64,000 bases of DNA from Sphaerulina vaccinii (Eukaryota > Ascomycota > Dothideomycetes > Mycosphaerellales > Mycosphaerellaceae): contig JAKUDP010000007.1 in assembly GCA_022570795.1 (NCBI GenBank), forward strand, positions 1,984,001 to 2,048,000. Direction: 5' to 3'. The translations under genes were made by a program, and so were the position numbers. Positions 20,647-31,910 of this stretch are shown here, piece after piece. Under the pieces are notes generated by a model that saw nothing but the letters and a program-made list of their open reading frames with translations, was not told the DNA's origin and did not search any database. Every line of letters starts with the position of its first letter. Within the stretch, counting starts at the first letter, position 1.

Positions 20647-21430
20647 ATGCCACGCGTCGGCACTAGTCCCACAAACGAGCTGCGTCCAGCGCTCGGAAAC
20701 GATGGCAATATAGAGGAGGTTGACGGGCATAAAGAGATTCTCGATATCAAGCAAGAAGTTAGTATTGTCCAACACCTCATCTTTCTCCATTCGCTAACAT
20801 GCGACACAGAGCATCCTCAAGAACACCGAGAAGCGGGAAACTTCCACACCATGCCTCGGGCTCACCACTACAGTAGCTGCAGACGAGCCAGTGTTTTGTT
20901 TAGCCGCGAAAGTCTTCGCAATTCCAGAGCTGCTCGAGAATATCCTGCTCCATGTTAGTAAGGTCACAGATCTTTTCGTCCTACGTCAAGTCAACTCAGT
21001 GTTCAGAGATACGATGAAATTGTCAAAGGCACTACGTAAGCGCATGCTGCTTGACGAGCCAGGCAGCCTTTCAACACACCGGGACGATCTCAAACTGATC
21101 CTGGAAAGCTTGACGCGGTATTGGAAGCCGAAATTCGCCATCAAAATCCGTCGGCGCACGAATCCGTTCGGGTACATATGGACACTGGAGTTCGACAGAC
21201 TCCATTATGATAGCAGACGCCCATGGGGAAGGCTCTTCTCTGCTGCAGAAATGGAACACCTTCGGATATTGAAAGGTTCGTGGCGCGAAATTGGTTTCCA
21301 GACACCTAACAACCACCTCGATGTCGAAATTCGAGGAGGTTGGCGCGTGCAATCCTTCATCATGCTTAACGGGAAGCTCACGCTTGGGCAAGTTCTTGAT
21401 AGGATCATTGCCGATTGCGACATCGTATGA
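20647..21430 (+). CDS. F-box domain protein
   Basis: Two exons give 243 residues. Exon 1 (20647-20757, MPRVGTSPTNEL...DIKQE) is followed by a 52-nt intron (GTTAGT donor, CGCTAACA branch, ACAG acceptor ending 20809, phase 0). Exon 2 runs 20810-21430. The F-box lies just inside exon 2: VFAIPELLENILLHVSK, DLFVLRQVNSVFRDTM, SKALRKRML. This is the standard fungal F-box with Leu/Val-rich helices and a conserved VNSVFRD step. The remaining 130 residues carry no recognisable repeat. A role as an SCF substrate adaptor is inferred from the family. Confidence 0.8.
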
Positions 21431-21607
21431 TGTTCCAGTTTTTGACATAGTCAAGTCTCCGAACCATGTCTCCTTTACGATCTCACCGACTCTTTCATGA
21501 ATCTTTCGTCTTAACCTTCTGTCTTGACCTCCACAATTCTCCACACTCAAAAACTTCCCATCAACTCCGGTTCCTCAGCCTTAATCTTCGACATCCTAAT
21601 CTCCGCA

Positions 21608-22621
21608 TCAAACCTCGCCGTGATACCGAATTTCTGGATCAATCAGCTCCACGAGATCAATCCTAGCCTGCTGGTGATCAGCCATATCAAGCGCATCAGC
21701 AGCTCGAACCAAACAGTCCAAAGCATGATGAGTAGCAGCGCGAGTATCTCTGGAACTGCGACGAGGCACAGGGGCAGCAGTATTGGCCTGCTCCCTTATG
21801 GCAACTCGAGCGAGAGCGTGAGGGTTCAACACCTGTAAAGCCGCCATCTTCTCACGTCCTCCAAGAGCGCCAAACCACTGCTTCGTTGCCTGGAGCTCGA
21901 GCAGGAAGGCATGGTTGAGGGGTTGTTGGAAGAGCTCTTTCTCCGTGATAGTGTTGTCCACTCGTAAAGTCGAATCAGAAGCACTGGTCTTCGGTGGACT
22001 GCCAGTGGAATTCCCTGCGATTGCATCTTCGTTCATTTCACGTCGGATTTGGTCGAGATGTTCGAGGCGGACTTGCTCGGCGAAGTTGGCACTGACTCGG
22101 GCGGACTGGAGGTGTCCATCGTAGGCGGCAACTCCAGGGATGCTTGACTCATCGGAAGTGTATGGCGCTGACGGATGGCGGGTGGCAGGTATGCCCGGCC
22201 CAGAGTATTGAGTGTCGCCTGTGCTAGAGTGCTGACTGAGAGTATCGTTATCCACGTTCGGTGTTGGAGTGCGAGTGCCCGATGTTGCTTCCACTGGTAT
22301 GCTGCGAGCAGCAACTACGATAGCGTCCTCAAGATGATGTCTGCGTCGAAATTGTTCGTATCGTGAAGACGAGAGATAGGCTGCACCAGATTCCGAGTCC
22401 AATGTAAGTGCTCGGAATTCTCCTGTCACATCGTCTGTCCAGCCTACCCGCTGAGGTCGTTGATCTCTGAGACGTCGTACGCTCGACTCTACGGCATCGG
22501 GGGCGTTGTCGTGCGCGGAGAGCACGATGTTGTTGTGAGCTTCTGCTTCACGTGTAGCTGCTTCACGTGCCGCTGCCTCTTGTTCGAGTTTCTTGCGGGC
22601 TCGGTGTGCGTTGATGTCCAT
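21608..22621 (-). CDS. Orphan protein with conserved C-terminal helical motif (paralogue 1)
   Basis: 337 residues from the ATG at 22621. The N-terminus is a charged helix (RARKKLEQEAAAREAATREAEA); the middle is Ser/Thr/Pro-rich and probably disordered. The C-terminus contains ALDCLVRAADALDMADHQQARIDLVELI. The same pattern, AL-x-LLV-x-A-x-DAL-x-(L/M)AD-x4-A-x2-(D/E)L-x-EL, ends the neighbouring minus-strand gene at 22952-23551, so the two are probably duplicates. Lower-case repeats and membrane segments are not seen. Function unknown. Confidence 0.65.
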   Translation of the reverse strand: MDINAHRARKKLEQEAAAREAATREAEAHNNIVLSAHDNAPDAVESSVRRLRDQRPQRVGWTDDVTGEFRALTLDSESGAAYLSSSRYEQFRRRHHLEDAIVVAARSIPVEATSGTRTPTPNVDNDTLSQHSSTGDTQYSGPGIPATRHPSAPYTSDESSIPGVAAYDGHLQSARVSANFAEQVRLEHLDQIRREMNEDAIAGNSTGSPPKTSASDSTLRVDNTITEKELFQQPLNHAFLLELQATKQWFGALGGREKMAALQVLNPHALARVAIREQANTAAPVPRRSSRDTRAATHHALDCLVRAADALDMADHQQARIDLVELIDPEIRYHGEV

Positions 22622-22951
22622 CTTGTACTGCTGTTGTACGCCCGACTGTCGTGCTGAGCCAGATAAGGTGTTACTTGTCTGTCCTAAAACGATGTATGGT
22701 TTAGATTGCTGCCTCTATTCACTCATTCGACGGGAGCGGGAGTGTTCGGTTGCCCTTGGAGATGTGTCGTGATGCTTCCATCCAGCATCGTCCTTGACCT
22801 AACGGAACGCTGTAGCCTACTCCAAGGATGATTCTGCACGATATACCACACATCAGACCTGTCTGCGCAGATCCAGTTCTCTCATCTTTGCCTCTCGCAC
22901 TTACCATAATGCTCTGCCCTCCGAGCAATTCTACTCTGCGAACAGCAAAGC
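22622..22951. other. Spacer between the two paralogues
   Basis: 330 bases with only random short frames; expected to hold the promoter of the gene ending at 21608 and the 3'UTR of the gene ending at 22952. Confidence 0.45.
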
Positions 22952-23551
22952 CTACCCATCTACTATATCCGTAGTCTTCGACCATCTCCTGACCGCATGA
23001 CCCCAAGCCAGAGCTCCAAAGCTCCTGATAGCCAACTCCCGCAACTCGACCATGGCCAGTCTTCGATCGGCTAATTGAAGAGCATCACCCGCCTCCACCA
23101 GAAGCCGTAAAGCGCACTCGTCTACAGACTCTGCGAGCAGAACTTGTCCGTCCTGTACTCTGTCGCTGCGTGGACGGGGAGGACTCCATTGCTGCACGAT
23201 ATCATGAGCTCTGGAGGAGCTTGTCGGCCTAGGAGTATTGAAGGCTTCTAGTGCGTCTTCATGAAGTCCTCGTCTCGGATAATCGTCAAGTGCTCCAGTC
23301 ATCGTCGGTATCGCATGCAATTCTTGAGCAGTGGCACCAAGTTGTCCATTGCGAGTAATGTACTCCTCGCGGACATGGTAGAGTCGTGAAGGAGGCAAAC
23401 GCACGTGCTCTGAGTTGGCGGTGCTCGCATGCATTTTGGCATATTCTTCCTGTGTAGGCTCTCTGGGCATTGTTTGCCCCTTCTTCTCCATTTCAGCCAC
23501 AGCCTCGCGTGCCTTGCGCGCCCAGTAGTCGCTGATCTGCTCTGGTGTCAT
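22952..23551 (-). CDS. Orphan protein with conserved C-terminal helical motif (paralogue 2)
   Basis: The ATG at 23551 gives 199 residues (MTPEQISDYWARKAREAVAEME). The frame is open further upstream but only from a TTG, and a CAG acceptor lies directly before this ATG, so a 5'UTR intron or a further exon is possible. The C-terminal ALRLLVEAGDALQLADRRLAMVELREL corresponds to the end of the neighbouring 337-residue protein. The central part is polar (RPTSSSRAHDIVQQWSPPRPRS). No known domain. The gene pair lies in tandem on the same strand. Confidence 0.6.
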   Translation of the reverse strand: MTPEQISDYWARKAREAVAEMEKKGQTMPREPTQEEYAKMHASTANSEHVRLPPSRLYHVREEYITRNGQLGATAQELHAIPTMTGALDDYPRRGLHEDALEAFNTPRPTSSSRAHDIVQQWSPPRPRSDRVQDGQVLLAESVDECALRLLVEAGDALQLADRRLAMVELRELAIRSFGALAWGHAVRRWSKTTDIVDG

Positions 23552-23797
23552 CCTGCAATGGTAGCTGTTGATTGGTACTGGTGCAAGGCGAGCAACTGTA
23601 TTTTCTAGATCAAGGAGTGGCTTGATTGCTGCCTGCGCCAAGTGAAAGTCTGTGAGACAATCGGCCTTCTTCTATTGTCATGTTCAGCAATCTCATACCA
23701 ATTGAGCTGTGATATCTTACAACTTCTGCCGCTTTCTCAGCAGGCATACTGTAACATACTGTACAAGAGTCGTCGTCTTGCTCTATCATGTATCATG

Positions 23798-24949
23798 TCA
23801 ATCCCTCCCCTCCCTCCTCGTGCTTTTGGTCTCCGTATTCCAAGCATTCGGCCTCCTGAACAACATTTTCAACATGCTCTTCCACTCACTCCCTTGTTCT
23901 CGTTCTCTCTTCTGTCGCTCCAGCCATTCGTGGAGCGTAAATCTCAAGACTTCTTCTCGCTTCCCAAGCACATCCAATCCACGCTCTTCGCAAGCAATCT
24001 GTACCTCCTCCGGGTCCAGAATCTTCGCCGCGTTGCCCTTGGCCTGCAGTAAAAGCGTATCGTCTGTAGCCAAATAACTGATATGCTTTGCAACTTTCTT
24101 CCGTAGCATCGAAGATGGAGGTGCAACTCCTAAGCGATCCCATATCCGATTATGCAGATTGAGCGTACACGAAAGATGTAACAACTGATCATCCCTCAAC
24201 TTCTCCAGCATCTTCGTCGTTCGCTGCGTCTCTTCAGCCTGCTCTCCCCTCGCAATCACCGCCATATCCTCTTCCTTCGGCTCCTCCACTCCACCCCTAA
24301 AACTCGCACCCCTCCTCTCCTCACTCTTCCTCCTCATTCCCTCAATCTGTTTCGGAATCCTACACGTCCCAGGCACAGCACCAGGAATAAACGGCACAAT
24401 AAGCGGTAGCCATTCTCCAAACAACGCGACAAGTAATCCGAAGAATGGTAACTTCCCAATATCATAATTATTCCTCTCCAGTAGTTGAAATTCAGACCTT
24501 GTCATTCCCTTCACCAGCCCGCCCGTCCATTTCGCCCCAGTAGTCTGCTGTATTCGCTGCTTCAGCAGTTTTGATGCCTGATAGTTGAACCAAACAGCTT
24601 TGATACCTATCCAGTAGAATGAACCGTATGCGCGGCCTATGCGGAAATAGTATACTGCGACATTGGGATATTCGTCTCGTGAGGGGAGTTTGACTGGTGG
24701 AGGGAGAGTTGAGCGAGGTGGGTTGATTGTGGGTGAGGATTTGATGAGGCCGTTGATTTGATGGAGGGCGAATTTTTCGTGGCGGGCGAGGTCGTCTTTC
24801 GAGGGAGTCTGATCGGAACTGGGCTTTTGGGCAGCATATCCGCGTATCTGGTAGGCTATAGTAGGATTTCGGAAGCGTAGAGCGGCATTGTGACGAAGAT
24901 GGTATTGCGAGACAGTGCGAAGGCAACTGCTCGGGAGTTTTGTTGTCAT
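23798..24949 (-). CDS. LETM1-like mitochondrial inner-membrane protein
   Basis: 383 residues, single exon. The first 40 residues are rich in Arg, Ser and Leu with no acidic residues (SCLRTVSQYHLRHNAALRFR), typical of a mitochondrial presequence. A segment IGKLPFFGLLVALFGEWLPLIVPFIPGAVPGTCRIP corresponds to the LETM1 membrane helix and its conserved Pro-rich exit. The matrix part contains the LETM1 ribosome-binding domain (RDDQLLHLSCTLNLH, LRKKVAKHISYLATDDTLLL, EVQIACEERGLDVLGKREEVLRFTLHEWL). The family (yeast Mdm38/Ylh47) supports K+/H+ exchange and membrane insertion of mitochondrially made proteins. It is shorter than LETM1 itself and lacks EF-hands. Confidence 0.88.
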   Translation of the reverse strand: MTTKLPSSCLRTVSQYHLRHNAALRFRNPTIAYQIRGYAAQKPSSDQTPSKDDLARHEKFALHQINGLIKSSPTINPPRSTLPPPVKLPSRDEYPNVAVYYFRIGRAYGSFYWIGIKAVWFNYQASKLLKQRIQQTTGAKWTGGLVKGMTRSEFQLLERNNYDIGKLPFFGLLVALFGEWLPLIVPFIPGAVPGTCRIPKQIEGMRRKSEERRGASFRGGVEEPKEEDMAVIARGEQAEETQRTTKMLEKLRDDQLLHLSCTLNLHNRIWDRLGVAPPSSMLRKKVAKHISYLATDDTLLLQAKGNAAKILDPEEVQIACEERGLDVLGKREEVLRFTLHEWLERQKREREQGSEWKSMLKMLFRRPNAWNTETKSTRREGRD

Positions 24950-26055
24950 TGCATTGAGAGATTGTTGTGGTTGTGAAGACGAGAAAGTGCAGAAAGATGG
25001 GAGACGCGAGATGTAAAAGTCGCGCTGAGGGATTTCAGGGCGTCATCGTCATTCTGAGAGCATGGAAATGAGTGTTTATAACTGGAAATGAGTCGTATCA
25101 AGCTGTATAGTTCTATTACTGGCGTATGTCGTGGACATGGGTGCATTGAACTCTCCCACCCAGCAAAGGAGCACAGAAAGTGTGCAATGCAGTAATCATT
25201 TAGTATTCACTTGCACTTCTCATATCGCGGTCTGTGCTTGGCTTAGTCAGCGCTAATACTGCTTCCACTTCCGAGACAGTACAACGTAGCCCATCAGTCA
25301 TGATCAACATTATACCTTGGCGTCCTCCTGACCTGTGACCAGAACACTGACCACAGATCTTCGTCTGACATGTACCTCATCTGTCGCACTGTGCTGGTCA
25401 CACATTCGTCCTCATTCTCAACAGCTTGACCATATCGAGATGGCCGATGGATCGTGGTGGCTGGAATAAGAGTACTGTTTCAGTAGTAGACTCGTGTAGC
25501 GAAATAGTTTGGAGGTGCCTTGAATGGTCTGCGTGATTCTCTGTATACTGTGGTCAACAAAGAGTGCTCGACGCTGTGGCCTAGTGGTCTACCACACAAT
25601 TTGAGCACACCCGCTAGTGCGCCTTTAGTGCAGTCCAAGAAGTGAACCTCCAAAGGGTATCGATGAAGAGGATACGTGGTAGTCGGAAGTTGCGAGAAAC
25701 CCGACGTAATCGGTATCGGTATGCCGAAGCCAAGACGTACATGCTCTAGCTTACCACGTCCATTGCCGAAGGTGACAGGTAAGTAAGATTCCCGGGAAGA
25801 ACACGTACTTCTTCCAGCAGGGCGACAGTGGTTCATCTCGGAACGCCGACATGCCAAGATGTACATGACCTAGCTTACCGTAACTTTTCTGTCGATGTTG
25901 TCCATTGCCGAAGATAGAAGGTAAGCAAATTTCTCTGAACTCGGGTGCTTTGCCGTATATGTCTGTCTCCACGTTTGCTGCCTTAGTAGTCTGCAGTTCA
26001 TCCGTTGCGTGTCTCATCTGTCATCGTGTCTGTCGTTCCTTCATGTGTGAATCCC
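24950..26055. other. Intergenic region with a degenerate direct repeat
   Basis: About 1.1 kb without a supported gene. A diverged direct repeat occurs at 25721-25789 and 25842-25930. ORFs overlapping it owe their length to the duplication and carry no family signal. Confidence 0.45.
25721..25930. repeat. Diverged direct duplication, about 70-90 bp units
   Basis: Both units contain the order: a GCCGA-x-GCCAAGA block, GTACATG then CTAGCTTACC, TCCATTGCCGAAG, and AGGTAAG. They lie about 120 bases apart. The second unit has a roughly 20-base insertion between CTTACC and TCCATT. Repeated GGTAAG and TAGCTTACC edges give the units a weak inverted-repeat look. Confidence 0.6.
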
Positions 26056-27114
26056 TCACCAAGGTAAATGCATCGGCGTCTTCAGAACCTCACTATCCTT
26101 CCCAAACACAGGCTCCGCCGTACCGATATCGCGTGGTCCTCTCGGAGCCCAATACTCGCCTGTCTTGCTGATGTCGAAGGTTTCAATCCACTCTCGCAAG
26201 CTACTGGCAGCTTCTTCTGGCTTGACAGCGCCTCCGTCATCCCAGAATTTGTCGAAGCCGACGTTCTTGGTCATTTCTGTTCGCATGAAAGCTGGGTGAA
26301 CGAGTGCTACTGCGATTCCGTGAGGTTTGAGGTCGAGGGAGAGGAGCTTGCCGACCATGTTTAGGGCGGCTTTGCTTGCATGATGTCCTGCGATCGTTAG
26401 CAAGTATCTCTGATTCGCGATTCCGTTTGAACAGTTGCTGTCTTCGAGCTCGCCACCTTAGACCGGGTGAGCTTGCGGAGACATCTTACTCACCATACAT
26501 TCCACCACCTTCACTCTCGTGTCTCAGCGTAATACTCCCAGCCTCGCTCGACACCAAAATCAGCTTGCCTCCCTCCTTAAGACTCCCGTTTTTTACCAGT
26601 GCGCGCGTAACAAAGATCGGACCAATCGCTGATGTCTTGTACATAGTCACTTCTGCCTCATGATCTGGCTCATCAAAGGATTCCTTGATAAACACTCCAG
26701 CAGAAATAACGACAACATCATACTGTGTCTTTGCCACGTGAGGATTGCTGGTAAGTGCTTCTCCAACTTCTGCTGAAGCTACATCGATGTTGGGGATCCA
26801 TTGCACGTGCTTGGTTGCAGGTTCGTCTGAGGAGCGGAGAGTGCCTGTCACGGAGTAGCCCTGGATCAGAAAGTTAGCGAATGCTTTGCAACATGGAGTT
26901 GCTCTGATTGTGGCAGGCAGGCAAGACGAAAAGTATCTCTGGAACTCGCAGGCAACAAAATCGTATTCAGAGCTTCGATTGAGTGGCTTGGGGCTCGGTC
27001 GTAAACGGAGACATGGTTTCTGTTTACCTGTTTGGCGTAGTCCTCAGCGAGAGCGTTTCCAAGTCCTCTTGATGCTCCGATGATGAGCACATTGCCCTTG
27101 GTCTTGCTAGCCAT
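26056..27114 (-). CDS. Short-chain dehydrogenase/reductase (C-factor-like)
   Basis: Three exons: 27114-27028, 26860-26494 and 26387-26056, giving 261 residues. Introns have GTAAAC...CAG (phase 0) and GTGAGT...GCTAAC...CAG (phase 1). The N-terminus has the nucleotide-binding motif VLIIGASRGLGNALAEDY; VVISAGV replaces NNAG. The catalytic Ser is in LILVSSEAGS. At the usual YxxxK site the spliced product reads YGHHASKAALNM, which puts His, not Tyr, four residues before the Lys. The C-terminus (RTEMTKNVGFDKFW, EYWAPRGPRDIGTAEP) is typical of a fungal C-factor-like subgroup. Substrate unknown. The 5' end faces the FluG-like gene, from which it is now separated by a 6-kb Copia element. Confidence 0.85.
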
Positions 27115-27207
27115 CTTGTTTCTGCCGGGTTCGATGCTGATGCAGAAGATGTTTTGGCATTGTCGAAGCACAAGTGAAGTCAACAGCAGTTGCGTGATGG
27201 CGCGAGG

Positions 27208-27212
27208 TGATG
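27208..27212. repeat. Left target-site duplication of the Copia element
   Basis: TGATG, matching 33178-33182. Five bases is the usual Copia target duplication. Confidence 0.85.
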
Positions 27213-27435
27213 TGTTGCGCGGATAGCCGAAAACACCGAATATAAGCCAAGAATACGAGAAACTAGCCCTCTAGGCTTGTGCAGAGATTTCTCAGATCTT
27301 GGCGAGCAATTTAGTATATAGAACGCACTATAGATTGCTTAGAACTATTAGTTGTTGACTCCTATACGATCTGACCTATATATTCTAATATTTATAAAAT
27401 TGCCAAGTAATTATATAATAGACTACCTCGCATTA
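27213..27435 (+). repeat. 5' LTR of the Copia element
   Basis: Starts TGTTGCGCGGATAGCC and ends CGCATTA. The outer half keeps many C and G bases; the inner part is RIP-altered. It aligns without gaps to the 3' LTR. Confidence 0.9.
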
Positions 27436-27450
27436 GTTATAAGCCCGGAA
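27436..27450 (+). other. Probable primer-binding site, half-tRNA (initiator Met) type
   Basis: Directly after the 5' LTR stands GTTATAAGCCC. One G-to-A RIP change from GTTATGAGCCC would make it complementary to the anticodon stem-loop of initiator tRNA-Met, the primer used by many Copia elements. Confidence 0.45.
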
Positions 27451-30400
27451 CATATATAATCCGACCCTAATTCTTTACTTTTAGAATTATAAAACAACTC
27501 GAAAAACAAACTACTAACCTCTCTATAACTATATTAATACTTTAGATAGTAGGCGCTATACCTATAAAGAAGGTATGCTATAAGGTAGAGGATTAGGACA
27601 ATTAGAACAACTAAACAAAGCGATCTGCGATAGCTCTATAGATTTAGTAATATATTAACTCTAATAGCGCTAATATATAACTAGAGCCTATAAAAGACTC
27701 TAAGTACCTAATAGTTATAGAAGATAAGTCTAAGATAATATAAGAATAGAGGTTTATTATAGATATAAAGTATAAGGTAGTAGCGCGCAGACAAGCCGAC
27801 TTTAACAAATTCGATAATATATATATATATACTTTACTTAGTACTTCGACAATTTAGCTAATAATACCTATAAGATAAGACTTATAGATAAGGCGATATT
27901 ATATAATAAGTACGTACTATTTGTAGAGATATATAAGCCTACAGAACGCTATAGTAAAGAAATATACTCGGCGAGATTATATATACTAGAACTTAGTTAG
28001 AAAGGCTATATATCTAGTAAGAATTAGGCTAATATATAGCTATTACTTAAACTATATATATAGGTAGTTAAATATAGTAACGCCGATAAGCTACTATCTA
28101 AGTTTATTAGTACTATTGCCAAAAGCTTATACTCTACTACAACTACTATATATAGTAAGATCTATAGTAATAATAGCTCTATAATATAGATATTAACTAA
28201 GGTAGTAAGCTACTAGATTAATATAAATCGCGAGCTACCGAGCCTATATTTATATAGCGCAAACGCTACGTTTAGTAACCTTAACTTAGAGGATAATACT
28301 AACTCGAATATACCTCCTCTACTACCTCTAAGTAGTACGTATAATAATAATATAAGAAGCAAGGGGTATATATACCTTACTAGCAAGCCTAAGGTAGACA
28401 ACTATATAATATTAGCTATATATACTATTACTAATCTAAAGAAACAGCCTATAGCTAAGAATCGTAACTCTAAGTTTAAAAGATATCTTAAGAACTACTT
28501 TACTAAGCTTAAAGAAGATAGCAACCTTCTTACTAATATAAAGAAGAAGTTCTCTAATAATACCGAGTATAACAAGTTCTTAGCTAGCGATGCTAGTAGT
28601 ATACCGAGTACTATATTAATACTAAAGCTAGTAATAGATATACTTTATAATAATAGCTAAGATAGTAGTTATAGTTATACTATACTTATTTATATAGTAT
28701 ACTGCATAGAACGTGCGCCTATAGACACTACTAATATATAGGCCTATAATAGCTATATAAATATATATATTATTAACTATTATTTAAAGGCCGTATTTTA
28801 ACTATATTATATAGTCCGAGGTGCAGCTATTCGAGCCGGCACTACTATATTTAAGGTTGTCGCTTATAGTAACTATATACTAGATATTAGTCTAGTAATA
28901 CTTATATTATATAACGTCGCCTATATACTAGGCTTTTATACAAATATCGTAGCTTACTATATTCTTAAGAAATCTAGTCTATAGTAGTACGGCTTTAAGA
29001 ACTTACTCTATCGACGCGATAAGGTTACTAATTAAGATACCTTTATCGCAAGGCTATATAAGCCTAATAACAACATACCCTACCTTGCTACGATTATACT
29101 AGCGCTATATAACGTTGTAGTATAGATAATGTTTACAAACCTTCAAGAACGAAATAGTATATACGTACTAGTTACTCCAACCTTACCTCTACCAAACCTA
29201 CTACTTATACTCTTCTTATACTAGTCTAAAGCCCCTACCGACCTCTATAGGCCTATAGGTACAAGCTTAAAAGCTTGTATACTAAGGCAACTTACTATAA
29301 GGCAATAGTATATAATACTCGGTTATATAAGCAAAGAGAGATTAAGAGAGTTCTATAAGTACGTGCTTAGTATAGAGGTTGTAGGTAATAAAGAGAAGGA
29401 CTTAGATAAGCTACGAATAGAAGACTATAAGGTTTGCGCTACTAGTAAGAGTATATATATTTACTTATATATCGAACAATTATAAGAAACAACCCCTTTC
29501 GGCTATATTATTATAGATACCTACTTCTTTATAGAGGTATATAACAGCTCTAAATATATACTTTACTTTATAGACCTTATAATATTACTAGAGTTTGTAG
29601 AAGCTACTATATTTAAGAAAGGCAAGACGCTTACTAATATAATTATAAGAGTTATTTAATTAGCTAACTTAATAGATTGCGTTATCGTACGGCTTAGTAC
29701 TAATATAGATTCTATACTAATTAATTCTTAAGGGATAATAACTAAGTACTTCGAAACTATATTAAGAAATAAGAGTATTCGGTAGATACTAGCTATAAAA
29801 GAAGGCTATTACTAATTGCTAGCCGAAATATATAGCAAACAACTAATCGATACTATACGTTGCCTCGTATAATAAAGCAACCTTAGTATTAAACTCTAGC
29901 CTAAGTATATATATATAGCTATATATATACTTAATCGATTGCCTATACCTAGCAAATATAGTAGCAAAATACTAATTAAGTTAGAAACTAGATAGAAGCC
30001 AAACCTCTTAAACCTCTATATATTCGGCTATAAAGCCTATATTTATAAGGTTAGTATAGACTAACCTAAGAAGCTAGAAAAGATACTAGTATAAGCTTAT
30101 ATTAGCTACCTCTATAGCTTTATTAGTAATAATATATATAGAGTATAGGTACTATCTTAAAAGTATATAATTACTACTTTCTATATATACTTTAATAAGA
30201 GGTAGTTCTATCGACTAGGCGACTTAGATATTGTAGTTGTTATACCTAGCTTATTAGACGATATCGACTTGCCTTATATAGATACCGAAAAGGCTATTAT
30301 AGCTAAGTTATATAATCTCTAGTTATTAGGTTAATATATAACCGATCTAGTATAACAACTAATTGCAGATACTCTACACAACGCCGATAATTATATATAA

Positions 30401-31199
30401 GAGCCCTCGGCCAATTAGAGCCCCGCAAATATCTTTAATAACTCGTAGGTTGCGATAGAAATAGTAGTAAAAGTTATAGAATAGCCGTTTCTAGGTAATA
30501 TACCAACTTTGCTACCTAAGTAGAATTACTCGCAATCCTCGATATAGGAAGATCTTACTCGGAAATAGGGGTACAAAGACGTAGAAGCTCCTTCTAGTAT
30601 ATAGATACTACTACTAGAGGAGCCCGAGTATCCCTATAGTCCCTCTAAAAGGGTAAGAGCGCCCGAGATTAATATTAAGATAATCGATAACAAATTATAG
30701 TTTCTATTAAAATGCCTATATATAATAGACTATGGACTATATAGTAATAGTATAGATAAACTAAAGTATAGGGAATACTCTACTACTATATCGGATATAG
30801 GACCCCTACTACTACTATCTCTACTACTACCGACAGATTAAGAGGTAGAACTTACTAGCTCTAAGCTAGTAAGGTATACTATAGACGACCTAGCGCATAT
30901 TATATTAAGTAGATTAAGTACTAATAATAATGCAATACTACTATTTATAACAAACTACGAAGCTTATACTCTTACTAATATAACATAGCTTAGTACGCAA
31001 TCTAACCTTATATAGCTTTCTAAGCTATCCTATTATAGTATAACCGCAACGTAGAGTCTATAGCTTTATAGTATAGTAGCCTTAATAGTATTAATAACTA
31101 TAATAAGCTATAAGCAAGATAGGCCGTTATACTACTACGATTTGCTACTAGAACTAAGGGGTTAGAAAGCTATAAAGAAATATAAACAAGCTATAGAAT

Positions 31200-31910
31200 T
31201 TACTACTATAGCGTACTTAGAATAGAACAAGCTTATAGAAATAAATACTTTTCTATAGGTAGATAAGTTAGAAGTACTAGTAAGTAAATACAAGCTTCTA
31301 CCTAGATTGCTATTAACCTAGGTATTTAAATACAAATTCGATAAATAGTCTTATTATATATAAGATAAGGCACGACTATATATATATAGCGACCTTTAAG
31401 GCACAATATTCGATACTTATATAGCTATAGTAATAGCGTGCATATTCTACTTCTACTATATATTAGCTACTACCTTTGGAATAGAAATAGAGCAATTTAA
31501 TATTATTAATATATTTCTTAATACCTTACTACCTTATACTATATATATATAGGCGCCTAAGGAGTTTAGATAGAAGGGCAAAGTGTTATAGTTGTTACAA
31601 GTACTCTATAGCCTTAAAGAAGCTCCTATATTATAGTAGGCTAAGTTTACTATATTACTTTTAGAGTTTGGCCTATATCTAATACTAGACGTTCTATATC
31701 TATACTACGACAATAAGAGTATACTAGTCTTCTTCTATATAGATAATATTATTATAATCTACTATAAGAAGAATAAGGTATATATATAAGCTTTTAAATA
31801 ATAACTATTCGAATATTATAATATAACTTTATAAAGTAAAGTAAAGTAGTTTCTTAGTATTAAAATCTATAGAGATAGAGCTAAGAAGCTTATATACCTC
31901 TCGTAATAGA
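31200..31910 (+). pseudogene. Copia reverse transcriptase remnant
   Basis: Readable segments include LLTQVFKYKFDK, QFNIINIFLNTLLPYTIYI (where AFLNG/DLPE is usual), LYSLKEAP and FFYIDNIIII. The last is the YVDD catalytic box with its second Asp changed to Asn and Val to Ile, both explained by G-to-A changes. Many TAG/TAA stops interrupt it. Confidence 0.8.

Noticed and set aside
28213..28401. Minus-strand 62-codon hydrophobic ORF inside the Copia element
   Set aside because: Leu/Ile/Tyr-rich product of TA-rich RIP sequence; opposite strand to the element's genes.
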